From: Gammaproteobacteria bacterium
Lineage (GTDB): Bacteria; Pseudomonadota; Gammaproteobacteria; Methylococcales; Methylomonadaceae
NCBI GenBank assembly: GCA_018830325.1
Contig: JAHJSQ010000033.1
Span: 39,845 to 103,844, forward strand
Length of the DNA stretch: 64,000 bases
Direction of reading: 5' to 3'
This document shows, one piece after another, positions 18,728 through 29,053 of the stretch. The translations under genes were made by a program, and so were the position numbers. Every line of letters begins with the position of its first letter. The stretch's first letter is position 1. The notes under the pieces were generated by a model. The model did no database searches, was not told where the DNA came from, and was given only the letters and a program-made list of their open reading frames with translations.

Positions 18728-21700
18728 TTACCGCGTACCCAAACTCAGCGTCGCCGTGATGCCCGGCTCCTTCCTAACCGGATTCAGTTCTGTCGCGAGT
18801 AGGAATATCCGGTTTCCGGGGATACCGCCTTCGGCAATCAGGTAGTTTTGTATTGCTCCGGCTCGGCGTACTGCTAAGTCGTTTAGTCGTTGTTGATCGG
18901 GCTCCAAGGCCGCCTCGAGCGTTTTCCGAGCGATCTCATAAAAGTCGCCTTGTTCGGGATTTTTCAATCTCGGTCTGCCGAAGAGCGTGTAGTCGGCCAG
19001 CATCGGAAATTTTTCGATGAAGAGTTGTGCCAGCAAACGCTGTTCCTCGTCTTCGGATAGCGTGACATATTCCGCGCGGATTCTTCTACCTTCCGCTCTG
19101 AGTTCTTTTGCTCTCATCGATTTCAGTTGATCGTTAAGCGCTTCCGAGCGCAACGCCGGCCAGTCCAGAGCCTCGAAAGCGGCGCCTTTGATTTCCAATC
19201 TGAGGGCCAGTCTGTCTTTCAATGCCTTAGCCAATGCGTCGAGCTTGGCTTTTTCGGTCTCTGCGATTTTGGTGCTGCCCGGTTCGAAAGTGATAGCGCT
19301 TAAATCCTGTTCCGCGTCGAACATCGATGCGATGGCTCTGAACGGCGATGTGGCGATGTTTCTTATCAGGTTGCCGAGCGCTCTCATCACTAAAGAGCCG
19401 ACGCTGAATTCCGGATCGTCGAGACTTCCGGTAATAGGTAAGTCGATATTGATTTGCCCTTTGGAGTCTTTCAGTAGTGCGATCGCTAAATTCAACGGTA
19501 GCGATACCGCATCGGGGTTTTCGACTCTCTCTCCGAGCGTGAATTGATCGATGAACAGATTGTTCTGTGCGTTGAGTTTGCCTTGGTCGATCGTGTATTT
19601 GAGATCCAGCGACATTTGACCTCTTTCGATTTTATAACCGGCAAATTGAGCCATGTAGGGCGTGACCAGCGGCAACGGCATGTCCTTGAAGTTGAGTTCG
19701 ATCGCTGAATCGCCGCTGTCCATTTGATAATTGCCGGCAATGCCGACACTGGCCAAATTATAAACCTTGCCTTGCAGCGACAGCTCGGCGGTAGCGCCGG
19801 GCTGGGACGAAATGCCGGACAAGACGCCATTAAGATTATTCATTTGTGTGACGAAAGGCAGTATCAGCGAGTAGTCGGCGAAGTCGGACAAGCCTCTTTT
19901 GACTTCGATTCGGCCGATATGGTAATGGATTAGGCTGTCGGATTCGGTTTCGGGTTGTTCGGTTTCCGGCGTTTCGGTCGCTAAGACGATATCGTTGAAG
20001 TTCGTCGTTCCGTCTTTTTTGATCAATACGCGAATGTAAGGCCGGTCGAAGCGGATGTCTTCAAAAATGAACCGGTTAGCCGCTAGGTCGATCGAAATAC
20101 TGCCGAGGTCAAGTTTGCGCCATTTGACGAAATCCCGGCGTTGAACTTGATCGCGAGTTAACAGCCTGTCTATATGAGCGTCGCCTTGAAATTTCAAGTC
20201 CAGCTCGTCCTTTTCATCGATTGCCAATAAAGCCTGACCTTGAGCGTAAAAATCGCCTTCTATGAGGTCCAAACGAACATGATTTTCCAAGTAGGGTTGG
20301 AAAGTTTTTAGTGCGATCGCATCGACTTTGAGTTCGAGGTCGGCCCATAGCGGGGTAGGGGCTAGTTGACCTTTGATATTGATTGAGCCGGTTTCATTGA
20401 CTTTCGTGTGTAAACGAACCGGTGATTTTTGATCGGTTTGATCCGTTAGGTGCTCGATGCCGACGGTAAGTTCGGACAAGGTGATCGGAGTCGGTGTTTT
20501 TTGAGTTTTGTCGGTAAACGCTATTTGATAGCCGTCGATAGTGAACGAGTCGAGCGCGAATTGCCAGGGTTTACTATCGGGTGTCGGTAGCGGATCGGTT
20601 TTTTCGGTGCTTTCGTCACCGAATAGAGCTAGATAGTTGAATTGACCGTCCGGGTTGAGCCAGGCTTTCAGCTTCGCGTCTTTCGATGTCAGCGACGCGA
20701 TATGGATGCGCTGTTTAGCGGTATCGGCCTTGATGCCGCTAGCTGCTATTGCCGGAATGTTGATGAGTTCGATATCTTGCCCGTCAGCCCCGAATTGGAG
20801 TTCGCTAAGATCTATTTTCCCTTTTTCGATTTGAACGGCCATGTCAGGAGCTATTGTTACATCGGCTGCAATCGTTAAACGGCTCAATTCGGCTTCGAGC
20901 ATTTCGGTATGCGGCTTGAAGGCCATTTTTAGTTTGTTGAGATCGAATCGGCTTTGATCTATGTTCAGTTTGAGACCTTGTTCATTGCTTTCGGCTGTAT
21001 AGACGGCATCGAAAGCCATTTTATGCGCCGATAGTTCCGGGATGTCGGCGGAAGGCTTGTAAGGTTTCAGGTTGAATGTGTCGAGTGCCAGTTTAGCGGT
21101 ATCGGTGTTGACTTTTAATTCGCCATTGGCCGTTGTCAGAGTGAAGTCGGTGCCTAATTCGACGGATTTAACGCTAATATCGGCTCTTTGTCCCGGTTCC
21201 GTGGGGATATTTAGGCTGAGATTATCGACGTTGAGTTGGTTCGGTGTCGTAGTCTTGAGCGTTATCTCGTCATTGGACATCGTCAGCTCGTAATTAGCAT
21301 CAAACTTGAGTGATTTAGCCTCGATATCGGAGTTTTGCCCGGGTTCTGCGGCGATTTTGAGTTTGAGATTATCGGCGCCGAACCGGATGGGTTTGATTGC
21401 TGCGGTTATACCGTCCTCTTCGGTATTCAACGTATAGTCGACCGAAAGATTCAGTTCGCCGTCGTCGACTTTGATATCGCCGATTTCCTGTAAAAAAAGC
21501 TGTCCGATTCGAGTTAATCCGACTTGTTCCAATTTAATCGAGCCTTGCGATTGTAGGGGCTTGAGTGTGATCGAGCCTTGCCAATCGAGCGTAGTATTCG
21601 AGTCCGAAATAAAAGAAAATTGCAGCGGGGCAGGTTCGGAATCGACCGAATTGAGTTCGCTCAGCGATAGGTTAATCGAGCCGAAAGTTTCTTTTTGCGG

Positions 21701-22228
21701 TTCGGCCAGTTGAAGATCGTCCCAAAGGACAGATCCTTCCAAAACGGCTAGGCCGCGTAGTCGAAACGCAAATATTCCGGTATTTTCTTCAATAGGTTGT
21801 TCTTCCGGGTCCGCTTCGGTCAAATCGGCGAAATTGAATATGCCTTCAGAGTCTTTGGCGATTCTGACGAAGGGTTCGGTCAAGGAAACTTTCTCGATGA
21901 TAGGCTTAAAATGCGTAATTGAATCGAAGCCAGCGATATCGATATAAAGGTCTTTGAATGACGCGAATGTTTGTCCGTCGGTTTCTTTCAATTCGAAGCC
22001 GTTGACAGCCATTTCCAGCGTGAATGGATTGATCGATAGTTTTTCGACAGCGGCCTCGCGTCCGATTTCCTGGTGGATGATTTTAGGGAGTTGGTTTTTC
22101 AGAACGGCCGGCACGATCCAAAAGCCGGCGAGGGCATACAATGCAAATAAGATCGAAAGGACTGCAATGGTTTTGGTCCGGTTTCGTAATCCATTTTGTA
22201 TCCGTTCTAATAAAACAGCGGTATTCAT
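18728..22228 (-). CDS. large DUF748/AsmA-like envelope protein
   Basis: The 1166-residue protein has one N-terminal signal anchor (about residues 20-42, IAVLSILFALYALAGFWIVP) and a very long periplasmic beta-rich body typical of DUF748/AsmA-related proteins, a group linked to lipid transport between membranes. Typical phrases are SINPFTLEMAVNGFEL, the DFADYSLILPFVTQMNNLNG block, and GNYQMDSGDSAIELNFKD followed by the repeat-rich C-terminal part to ITFEPGSTKIAETEKAKLDA (OmpA-like spacing). Residues about 286-332 and 335-381 are internal repeats (NLKLKIAAEPGQNSDIEAKS and NLSLNIPTEPGQRADISVKS). It is transcribed alone; its promoter region contains two heptanucleotide arrays. Confidence 0.85.
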   Translation of the reverse strand: MNTAVLLERIQNGLRNRTKTIAVLSILFALYALAGFWIVPAVLKNQLPKIIHQEIGREAAVEKLSINPFTLEMAVNGFELKETDGQTFASFKDLYIDIAGFDSITHFKPIIEKVSLTEPFVRIAKDSEGIFNFADLTEADPEEQPIEENTGIFAFRLRGLAVLEGSVLWDDLQLAEPQKETFGSINLSLSELNSVDSEPAPLQFSFISDSNTTLDWQGSITLKPLQSQGSIKLEQVGLTRIGQLFLQEIGDIKVDDGELNLSVDYTLNTEEDGITAAIKPIRFGADNLKLKIAAEPGQNSDIEAKSLKFDANYELTMSNDEITLKTTTPNQLNVDNLSLNIPTEPGQRADISVKSVELGTDFTLTTANGELKVNTDTAKLALDTFNLKPYKPSADIPELSAHKMAFDAVYTAESNEQGLKLNIDQSRFDLNKLKMAFKPHTEMLEAELSRLTIAADVTIAPDMAVQIEKGKIDLSELQFGADGQDIELINIPAIAASGIKADTAKQRIHIASLTSKDAKLKAWLNPDGQFNYLALFGDESTEKTDPLPTPDSKPWQFALDSFTIDGYQIAFTDKTQKTPTPITLSELTVGIEHLTDQTDQKSPVRLHTKVNETGSINIKGQLAPTPLWADLELKVDAIALKTFQPYLENHVRLDLIEGDFYAQGQALLAIDEKDELDLKFQGDAHIDRLLTRDQVQRRDFVKWRKLDLGSISIDLAANRFIFEDIRFDRPYIRVLIKKDGTTNFNDIVLATETPETEQPETESDSLIHYHIGRIEVKRGLSDFADYSLILPFVTQMNNLNGVLSGISSQPGATAELSLQGKVYNLASVGIAGNYQMDSGDSAIELNFKDMPLPLVTPYMAQFAGYKIERGQMSLDLKYTIDQGKLNAQNNLFIDQFTLGERVENPDAVSLPLNLAIALLKDSKGQINIDLPITGSLDDPEFSVGSLVMRALGNLIRNIATSPFRAIASMFDAEQDLSAITFEPGSTKIAETEKAKLDALAKALKDRLALRLEIKGAAFEALDWPALRSEALNDQLKSMRAKELRAEGRRIRAEYVTLSEDEEQRLLAQLFIEKFPMLADYTLFGRPRLKNPEQGDFYEIARKTLEAALEPDQQRLNDLAVRRAGAIQNYLIAEGGIPGNRIFLLATELNPVRKEPGITATLSLGTR

Positions 22229-22323
22229 TCGGCCTCCGCGTCGCCATGAAAAATATAGTGGTTGTCGTTATTTTATACCTCAAAAGAGGATTGGGGGGAG
22301 AATTGTAGTGGCTAGTTTGCAGA

Positions 22324-22456
22324 GAGCGGTGAGTAGTAAGTAGTGAGCAGTAAGCAGTAAGCAGTAAGCAGTAAGCAGTAAGCAGGAAAGAGGAAAGAGG
22401 AAAGAGGAAAGAGGAAAGAGGAAAGAGGAAAGAGGAAAGAGGAAAGAGGAAAGAGG
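22324..22456. repeat. phase-locked heptanucleotide array 1 (19 units)
   Basis: Nineteen consecutive 7-bp units run without a phase break: GAGCGGT, GAGTAGT, AAGTAGT, GAGCAGT, four AAGCAGT, AAGCAGG, then ten AAAGAGG. Each step differs from the previous by one or two bases, so the series looks like stepwise divergence and re-amplification. It lies 95 bases upstream of the DUF748 gene start. An ORF across it is only the repeat in translation. Confidence 0.9.
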
Positions 22457-22496
22457 AAATTAGGGCTTGACAAATGGATTAAATGCCGCATCATTT

Positions 22497-22600
22497 CACC
22501 GCTCACCGCTCACCGCTCACCGCTCACCGCTCACCGCTCACCGCTCACCGCTCACCGCTCACCGCTCACCGCTCACCGCTCACCGCTCACCGCTCACCGC
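22497..22600. repeat. heptanucleotide array 2 (about 15 units of CACCGCT)
   Basis: Fourteen perfect units of CACCGCT and a partial fifteenth. On the other strand the unit is AGCGGTG, a rotation of GAGCGGT, the first unit of array 1. The two arrays are therefore inverted relatives separated by 40 bases of unique DNA. Confidence 0.9.
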
Positions 22601-22608
22601 CATAATGC

Positions 22609-22635
22609 GGATGGGCGAAACCGCCCATCCTTTTT
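22609..22635 (+). terminator. hairpin with T-run on the plus strand between the amt gene and the arrays
   Basis: GGATGGGCG (22609-22617) and CGCCCATCC (22622-22630) form a perfect 9-bp stem with a 4-base loop, followed by TTTTT. The T-run faces the plus strand, although the adjacent amt gene (ending at 22647) is read on the minus strand; on that strand the hairpin could still define the mRNA 3' end. Confidence 0.5.
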
Positions 22636-22646
22636 GGTAGGGAAGA

Positions 22647-23939
22647 TCAAGTTAGATTGTGGTAACCGGTTTCTTCGTGGGTTGCGATATCCAGGCCTTG
22701 TTGTTCTTGGTCTTTGGTGACTCTTAAACCGATCAGTAGATCCAGGACTTTCAAGATCAAATAACTAAAAAAACCGCTCCAGAGAATCGTGACGCCGACC
22801 GCCAGCGCTTGCACGCCGACTTGATCCATGATCGAAACGCCTTCGTCCAAACCCAATCCGCCTAAACTGGTGGCAGCGAAAACGCCGGTCAAAAGGGATC
22901 CGACGATGCCGCCGACGCCATGAACAGGAAATACGTCGAGCGAGTCGTCGATTTTCAGCTTTCGCTTCATGAATTGAGTGGCGACAAAGCAGAGAGCGCC
23001 TGCAGTAACGCCTATCACCAATGCGCCTGCGGGACCGACGAAGCCGGAAGCTGGCGTTATGGTGCCGAGGCCTGCGACCATACCGGTCACGATGCCCAAT
23101 GCGCTGGGTTTGCCGAATTTGATCCATTCGATGAACATCCATGTTAAAGAGCCGGCTGCCGCACCGGTGTGCGTTACCAGGATCGCCATGCCGGCTGAAC
23201 CGTCGGCGGTCAACGCACTGCCGCCATTGAAGCCGAACCAGCCTACCCACAGCATGCCGGCGCCGGTTAGCACCATCGTCATGTTATGAGGCGGCATCGC
23301 AGTAGTCGGGAAACCTCTTCGATTACCGAGAACCAAGGCCGATACTAGGGCCGCAACGCCGGCATTGACATGAATCACAATGCCGCCGGCGAAATCCATG
23401 ACGCCCAAGTCGGCGAGCCAGCCGCCGCCCCAGATCCAATGACATATCGGCACATAAACCAGCAGCAACCACAAGGAGCTGAACCAGAGAATGGCTGAAA
23501 ATTTCATGCGCTCTGCGAAACCACCGACGATCAATGCCGGCGTAATGATTGCAAAAGTCATTTGAAACATAAAGAAGACGGTCTCCGGTATGTCGCCGAT
23601 TAGAGAATCCGTGACCAGGCTGGGCACGAAAAACTTATGGGTGCCGCCCAGGACTTGTTGCAAATCTCCTCCGTCGTCGAAAATCAGGCTATATACGCCT
23701 GCAAGCCATAGCAGCGAAACGATGCAGGTGATTGCGAAACATTGCGTTAGCACCGATAGCACGTTTTTGCTTCTGACGAGTCCGCCATAGAACAGGGAAA
23801 GCCCGGGCAGAGTCATGAAGAGCACTAATGCGGTGGAGGTTAATACCCATGCGGTATTGCTTTGATTGAGTTCGCCTGCCGCGGCAAGTTGCGGTAGGCC
23901 GAACAGTAAAATGAAACTGTTCAGTTTGTTAAGGGTCAT
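22647..23939 (-). CDS. amtB: ammonium transporter (AmtB type)
   Basis: The 430-residue Amt/Mep/Rh channel conducts ammonium across the inner membrane as a trimer. A signal-like first segment (LFGLPQLAAAG) is followed by about 11 membrane helices. The twin-histidine pore residues are in GGIVIHVNAGVAAL and FPVHGVGGIVG, and the aromatic gate region FQMTFAIITPALIVGGFAERM and the GAGMLWVGWFGFNGGS block are intact. It lies downstream of its own glnK (24224-24562), 284 bases apart, in the usual glnK-amtB order. It differs clearly from the second Amt at 24740, so the pair is not a recent duplication. Confidence 0.95.
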   Translation of the reverse strand: MTLNKLNSFILLFGLPQLAAAGELNQSNTAWVLTSTALVLFMTLPGLSLFYGGLVRSKNVLSVLTQCFAITCIVSLLWLAGVYSLIFDDGGDLQQVLGGTHKFFVPSLVTDSLIGDIPETVFFMFQMTFAIITPALIVGGFAERMKFSAILWFSSLWLLLVYVPICHWIWGGGWLADLGVMDFAGGIVIHVNAGVAALVSALVLGNRRGFPTTAMPPHNMTMVLTGAGMLWVGWFGFNGGSALTADGSAGMAILVTHTGAAAGSLTWMFIEWIKFGKPSALGIVTGMVAGLGTITPASGFVGPAGALVIGVTAGALCFVATQFMKRKLKIDDSLDVFPVHGVGGIVGSLLTGVFAATSLGGLGLDEGVSIMDQVGVQALAVGVTILWSGFFSYLILKVLDLLIGLRVTKDQEQQGLDIATHEETGYHNLT

Positions 23940-24223
23940 GCTGTCCTCGTTAATTATTATAAGTTTTTAGTGGACGCGCGCGGAATTGTCGGTACCGGGA
24001 ATAAATCATATCCAGGTACCGAATCGTTTGAGGCTTGCTCGTGAGCTTAACCCAGTCTTAACTAATGTGGTGCCTATGGTCTAAAATATTCAGCTATATA
24101 AGTTAAAAAATCATGCCGATTTTTACCCAGCTTTTACAAAGAAGGCAGGGTTGATATTGTCGTGCATAATGTTTATTTTATTTAACTTTCAATGTTTTAT
24201 AATAGGCATCTCTTAAAGCAGGG

Positions 24224-24580
<357 letters not shown>

Positions 24581-24694
24581 TTAAGTTGCTATCGTATCCC
24601 TTTCGGGGTTCGGTTTAAGCCGCAATCATAGTTAAATATCCTAATAGTTACAATTTCATAAGGCTTAATCCGATGCGGGGCGTTACTTTTTCCG

Positions 24695-24722
24695 AAAAAA
24701 ACGGGCGCATTGCGCGCCCGTT
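24695..24722 (-). terminator. rho-independent terminator of the glnK-amt unit at 24740-26358
   Basis: On the minus strand ACGGGCGC pairs with GCGCCCGT around GCAAT, followed by seven T residues. It lies 18 bases beyond the amt stop codon. Confidence 0.9.
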
Positions 24723-24739
24723 ATTACTAGGCTAACGTG

Positions 24740-25996
24740 TTAGCGTTTGCTGCCTTCAGTCGTAAATTCGGGGTAAGCTTCCATGCCGCACTCGGAGAAA
24801 TCGACGCCTTTGTATTCTTCTTCTTCGCTGACGCGGATGCCCATCGCTAGCTTGATTAAGTACCAAGTCAGTAGGCTGCTGAAGAAAACGAAGCCGAATA
24901 TTGTTACGATGCCGATCAATTGGGCTGAAAAGCTGGCTTCTTCATTGGAGAAACAGACTGCTATCAACCCCCACATGCCGACGACGCCATGGACCGAAAT
25001 CGCGCCAACCGGGTCGTCGATTTTGAGTTTATCCCAAGCCAGGATCGAGAAAACGACGATGACTCCTCCGACTGCACCGATGACGGTGGCCAATAATGGC
25101 GATGGCGTCAACGGCTCAGCGGTGATTGCAACCAATCCTGCCAAAGCGCCGTTCAGCGTCATGGAAAGATCGGCCTTGCCGAACATGAAGTGTGCGGTTA
25201 ATAAGGCGGCAACAAGTCCTCCGGCAGCCGCCGTGTTGGTATTGACGAATACCATGGCAACCGAGTTGGCTTCGCCGATGTCCGAAATTTTTAATTCAGA
25301 ACCACCATTAAATCCGAACCAACCCATCCAAAGAATGAAGGTTCCAAGAGTTGCCAGCGGCATGTTACAGCCTGGAATTGGGTTGATCGAGCCGTCCGCT
25401 CCATATTTTCCTTTACGTGCACCGAGTAATAATACTCCCGCCAATGCCGCGCTTGCGCCACACATGTGAACCACGCCGGAACCAGCAAAATCGAGAAAGC
25501 CCAGGCCATCGAGAAAGCCAGCACCCCATTTCCAATAACCTTGCAGCGGGTAGATGAAGCCGGTCATTACGATTGCGAATGCCAAGAATGACCACAGTTT
25601 CATGCGTTCGGCAACGGCGCCGGAGACGATTGACATTGCCGTGGCTACAAACACGACTTGAAAGAAAAAGTCGGCCATTTTCGAGTAATAGGTTTCTCCT
25701 CCGCTGCTCATTACGGCCTCGGTCGTATGGTCATCACCGAGCAGGAAGCTGATGCCGGGCCACACGCTGTTGACCGCTTCATCAGGGTACATGATGTTGT
25801 AACCGAACAGCATGTACATGATGCAGGCGATAGCAAACAAGGCGATATTTTTGGTTAAAATTTCGGTGGTGTTTTTGGCTCTAACCAAACCAGCCTCGAG
25901 CATCGCAAACCCGGCCGCCATCCACATGACTAGTGCGCCGCTCATCAAAAAATAAAATGTATCGAGCGCGTAACTTAATTCAACTAATTTATCCAC
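24740..25996 (-). CDS. amt: ammonium transporter, second subtype
   Basis: The 418-residue Amt-family channel has about 11 membrane helices. Pore histidines are in GSGVVHMCGASAAL and ISVHGVVGMWG; GTFILWMGWFGFNGGSEL is the conserved mid-protein block. The N-terminus (YALDTFYFLMSGALVMWMAA) runs straight into TM1 without a cleavable signal, unlike the Amt at 22647, which points to a different Amt subfamily. The acidic C-terminal tail (RVSEEEEYKGVDFSECGMEA) is the cytoplasmic part that contacts GlnK. It is 23 bases downstream of glnK (26020) and surely co-transcribed with it from a sigma-54-type promoter. Confidence 0.94.
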   Translation of the reverse strand: MDKLVELSYALDTFYFLMSGALVMWMAAGFAMLEAGLVRAKNTTEILTKNIALFAIACIMYMLFGYNIMYPDEAVNSVWPGISFLLGDDHTTEAVMSSGGETYYSKMADFFFQVVFVATAMSIVSGAVAERMKLWSFLAFAIVMTGFIYPLQGYWKWGAGFLDGLGFLDFAGSGVVHMCGASAALAGVLLLGARKGKYGADGSINPIPGCNMPLATLGTFILWMGWFGFNGGSELKISDIGEANSVAMVFVNTNTAAAGGLVAALLTAHFMFGKADLSMTLNGALAGLVAITAEPLTPSPLLATVIGAVGGVIVVFSILAWDKLKIDDPVGAISVHGVVGMWGLIAVCFSNEEASFSAQLIGIVTIFGFVFFSSLLTWYLIKLAMGIRVSEEEEYKGVDFSECGMEAYPEFTTEGSKR

Positions 25997-26019
25997 TTTC
26001 GATCTCCTCGTTAACGATT

Positions 26020-26430
<411 letters not shown>

Positions 26431-26509
26431 TTATTAACCCAAGATTTGGGCATTTGCATTAACTGGAGATATTGTTTTGTATCAATGTGGTGCGACTTGC
26501 TTTAAACTC

Positions 26510-26526
26510 TGCACCATAATGATGCT
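26510..26526. promoter_or_regulatory. probable NtrC enhancer site
   Basis: TGCACCATAATGATGCT matches the NtrC dyad pattern (TGCACYAAAATGGTGCA type) at 13 of 17 positions, with a perfect left half-site. A second half-site-like TGGTGC lies at 26488-26493. It is about 95-125 bases upstream of the glnK promoter and could also serve divergent glnA. Confidence 0.55.
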
Positions 26527-26713
26527 AAGAAGGTTGGGTGGCCGATGAGTAGCGTTGTTTTTATAATTGAGATCAATTAGTTGCTTATATGGCATGTGAA
26601 GTGCTTAAAAAAGTGTGTAGCGATTTCGAAAGCCGGTAGCATTCATTTGCAGCGATCGTTTTAAGGTCTAGCGAACCTGCTTCCATTATTTGAAAAAGTC
26701 ATTTTATGCTCTT

Positions 26714-26787
26714 TATACCCATCGTAGATCAAAATGCGGCACCGGGCTGTCCTCGGGCACTATCGAAATTTGAAGTGCGAAAGGTAT
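26714..26787. repeat. family C palindromic repeat, short form
   Basis: It has the arms GATCAAAATGCGGCACCGG and CGAAATTTGAAGTGCG with the usual AAAGGTAT end. It sits within the glnK/glnA divergent control region, between the NtrC-like site and the glnA promoter. Confidence 0.75.
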
Positions 26788-26868
26788 GTGTGGAGCAAAC
26801 AGTTCCACATTTTTGATTTGCTCGCGGATCAATGACCGGTTATTGGGGAGAGGCTATAAAACTTTTCC

Positions 26869-26884
26869 GGGCGGCTATATTGCA
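26869..26884 (+). promoter_or_regulatory. sigma-54-like promoter for glnA
   Basis: GGGCGGCTATATTGCA has GG and GC dinucleotides exactly 10 bases apart (26870-26871 and 26882-26883), a perfect -12 box TTGCA, and a weaker -24 box (GGCGGC for GGCACG). It would start transcription about 70 bases upstream of glnA. Confidence 0.55.
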
Positions 26885-26963
26885 ACTCAAAAAAATGATA
26901 TCGTTATCGCGAAATATTCTTAGCAATTTATATATATAACAATCAACCTAGGAGACAACTTAC

Positions 26964-28373
26964 ATGTCTGTAGAAAATGTACTTAAAATGATTCAGGAGC
27001 ACGATGTTAAATTTGTCGACTTTCGCTTTTGTGATACGCGCGGCAAAGAACAGCATGTGACTTTTCCTGCTCATGATGTGGATGAAGACCTCTTTGAAGA
27101 AGGCAAGATGTTCGATGGCTCCTCGGTTGCGGGCTGGAAAGGCATTAACGAGTCGGACATGATTCTGATGCCGGATCCAAGCACGGCAGTGATGGATCCG
27201 TTTTATGACGATAACACGCTGATTCTACGTTGCGATATCATCGAGCCGAACGACATGCAGGGCTACGAACGCGATCCGCGTTCTATCGCGAAACGCGCAG
27301 AAGCTTATCTGGCGAGTACCGGTATAGGTGATGCGGCTTTCTTCGGTCCTGAAAACGAGTTTTTCGTGTTTGACGATGTACGTTGGTCGTCCGATATTTC
27401 AGGTGCTTCATACAAGATCGATTCTTCCGAGGCAGGTTGGAACTCCGAAAAAGCTTATGAAGACGGAAACATGGGTCATCGCCCAAGCGTGAAAGGCGGT
27501 TATTTCCCTGTTCCTCCGGTCGATTCGTTGCAGGATATGCGTTCTGCGATGTGTTTGATTCTCGAAGAAATGGGCATGGTTACCGAAGTCCATCATCACG
27601 AAGTTGCAACAGCCGGTCAATGCGAGATAGGTGTTAAATTCGGTACTTTGGTCAAAAAAGCCGACGAAGTGCTGGATTTAAAATATGTCGTGACCAATAT
27701 TGCGCATGCTTACGGTAAAACCGCGACATTCATGCCGAAACCGCTGGTAGGCGATAACGGTAGCGGTATGCATGTTCATCAATCCTTGGCCAAAAATGGC
27801 GTCAATCTATTTTCCGGCGACTTATACGGGGGCTTGTCGGAAACAGCTTTGTACTACATCGGCGGCATTATCAAGCACGCCAAAGCTTTGAACGCATTTA
27901 CCAATGCTTCGACGAACAGCTATAAACGCTTAGTTCCAGGTTTCGAAGCTCCGGTAATGTTGGCGTACTCTGCGCGTAACCGTTCCGCTTCAATACGTAT
28001 TCCTTTTGTCAGCAATCCGAAAGGCCGTCGTATCGAGGTGCGCTTCCCTGATTCGACTGCAAACCCTTATTTAGCGTTCTCTGCAATGCTAATGGCGGGT
28101 TTGGACGGTATTCAAAACAAAATTCATCCAGGCGATGCGATGGATAAAGATTTGTACGATTTACCGCCGGAAGAAGAAAAAGCGATTCCGCAAGTTTGCC
28201 ATGCCTTCGATCAAGCTTTACAAGCATTGGATAGCGACCGCGAATTCTTGAAACAAGGCGGCGTGTTTACTGATGACGCCATCGACGGTTATATTGCGTT
28301 GAAAATGGAAGAGGTGACCCGTCTGCGGATGAGCACGCACCCGGTTGAATTCGATATGTATTACAGTCTGTAA
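26964..28373 (+). CDS. glnA: glutamine synthetase, type I
   Basis: GlnA makes glutamine from glutamate, ammonium and ATP as a cytoplasmic dodecamer. The 469-residue protein is full length. It shows [17 protein letters not shown] near the N-terminus, the metal/substrate block [12 protein letters not shown], the ATP-binding [17 protein letters not shown], the glutamate-binding NRSASIRIP and the adenylylation site Tyr in [12 protein letters not shown] (about residue 397), so it is probably regulated by GlnE. AGGAG precedes the ATG. It is divergent from glnK-amt and upstream of ntrBC in the same direction, with a terminator and repeats between. Confidence 0.98.
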   Translation: MSVENVLKMIQEHDVKFVDFRFCDTRGKEQHVTFPAHDVDEDLFEEGKMFDGSSVAGWKGINESDMILMPDPSTAVMDPFYDDNTLILRCDIIEPNDMQGYERDPRSIAKRAEAYLASTGIGDAAFFGPENEFFVFDDVRWSSDISGASYKIDSSEAGWNSEKAYEDGNMGHRPSVKGGYFPVPPVDSLQDMRSAMCLILEEMGMVTEVHHHEVATAGQCEIGVKFGTLVKKADEVLDLKYVVTNIAHAYGKTATFMPKPLVGDNGSGMHVHQSLAKNGVNLFSGDLYGGLSETALYYIGGIIKHAKALNAFTNASTNSYKRLVPGFEAPVMLAYSARNRSASIRIPFVSNPKGRRIEVRFPDSTANPYLAFSAMLMAGLDGIQNKIHPGDAMDKDLYDLPPEEEKAIPQVCHAFDQALQALDSDREFLKQGGVFTDDAIDGYIALKMEEVTRLRMSTHPVEFDMYYSL

Positions 28374-28396
28374 TTACGAATCGAAATAACAACAAT

Positions 28397-28424
28397 AAAA
28401 CGCCCCATAATGGGGCGTTTTTTA
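28397..28424 (+). terminator. rho-independent terminator of glnA
   Basis: AAAACGCCCC (28397-28406) and GGGGCGTTTT form a strong stem around ATAAT-type loop bases, followed by a T-rich tail. It lies 24 bases after the glnA stop, so most glnA transcription ends before ntrBC. Confidence 0.92.
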
Positions 28425-28544
28425 TTTGGGTGCACCATAATGCCGTTCAAGGGTTTTGCCTAATCTTGTTTTGCACCGGAAATGATGGGGCCAGGGCAAG
28501 GTGAAAGGGGAAAGGGGAAAGATGAAAAGGAGTGGGAGTAGGGA

Positions 28545-28690
28545 GTCACTGGTATTAAGTTAAAGGGAGCCCGTCATTCCGCCATGGATTGGCGGAATCC
28601 AGGGCCATGGATGGATGGCAAGCTTTTGAGGCACATAGAGCCTGAATGCAAGCATTACTTATTTCTGTGACGTCTTAAACTTAATGGCGG
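28545..28690. repeat. family D inverted-repeat element
   Basis: The ends GTCACTGGTATTAAGTTAA and CTTAAACTTAATGGCGGC are imperfect inverted repeats. Inside is the hairpin TTCCGCCATGGATTGGCGGAA-type pair (8-bp arms at 28577-28584 and 28590-28597). A related copy lies at 48505-48627 and a fragment at 7985-8037. Confidence 0.65.
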
Positions 28691-28694
28691 CCTC

Positions 28695-28810
28695 GTAGGG
28701 TACGCTATGCGTACCATGGTAACCCCATTAATGCTAAGCAAGCCCTTATGGTTTGATATGGGTGTGGATTCGATGCTTAACGGTATGAAGGTACGCGCAG
28801 CGTACCCTAC
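28695..28810. repeat. family E palindromic repeat, second copy
   Basis: The 21-bp end arms at 28695-28715 and 28790-28810 match at 19 positions (GTAGGGTACGCTATGCGTAC and mirror). It lies directly beside the family D element in the glnA-ntrB gap. The remaining 240 bases up to ntrB show nothing definite. Confidence 0.7.
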
Positions 28811-29053
28811 AATTTATGTATAACGATAAGCGCTGGAGCGTGGAAACGAGGGAAACCGTTATTCCGGTAGGGATTGCCGAGATCCAGGGCTCAAAGGCCT
28901 GAATGCCTATTGCTAACCATGATCGTTGGAGGTTGTCGATTAGATGTCTAATTATTATGGTCTAGTATTTGCTTACTTTTAGTAAAGCGATCGTTTTCTT
29001 TGTCTATATGTTTGTTCCTTGATTAATCGATAAGCTCATGACTTTAAAAAACC

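Noticed and set aside
22312..22506. Minus-strand ORF rich in the motif FPLSSFL
   Set aside because: It is the heptanucleotide array in translation. A 7-bp unit stays open in one frame by chance, and there is no start context or homology.
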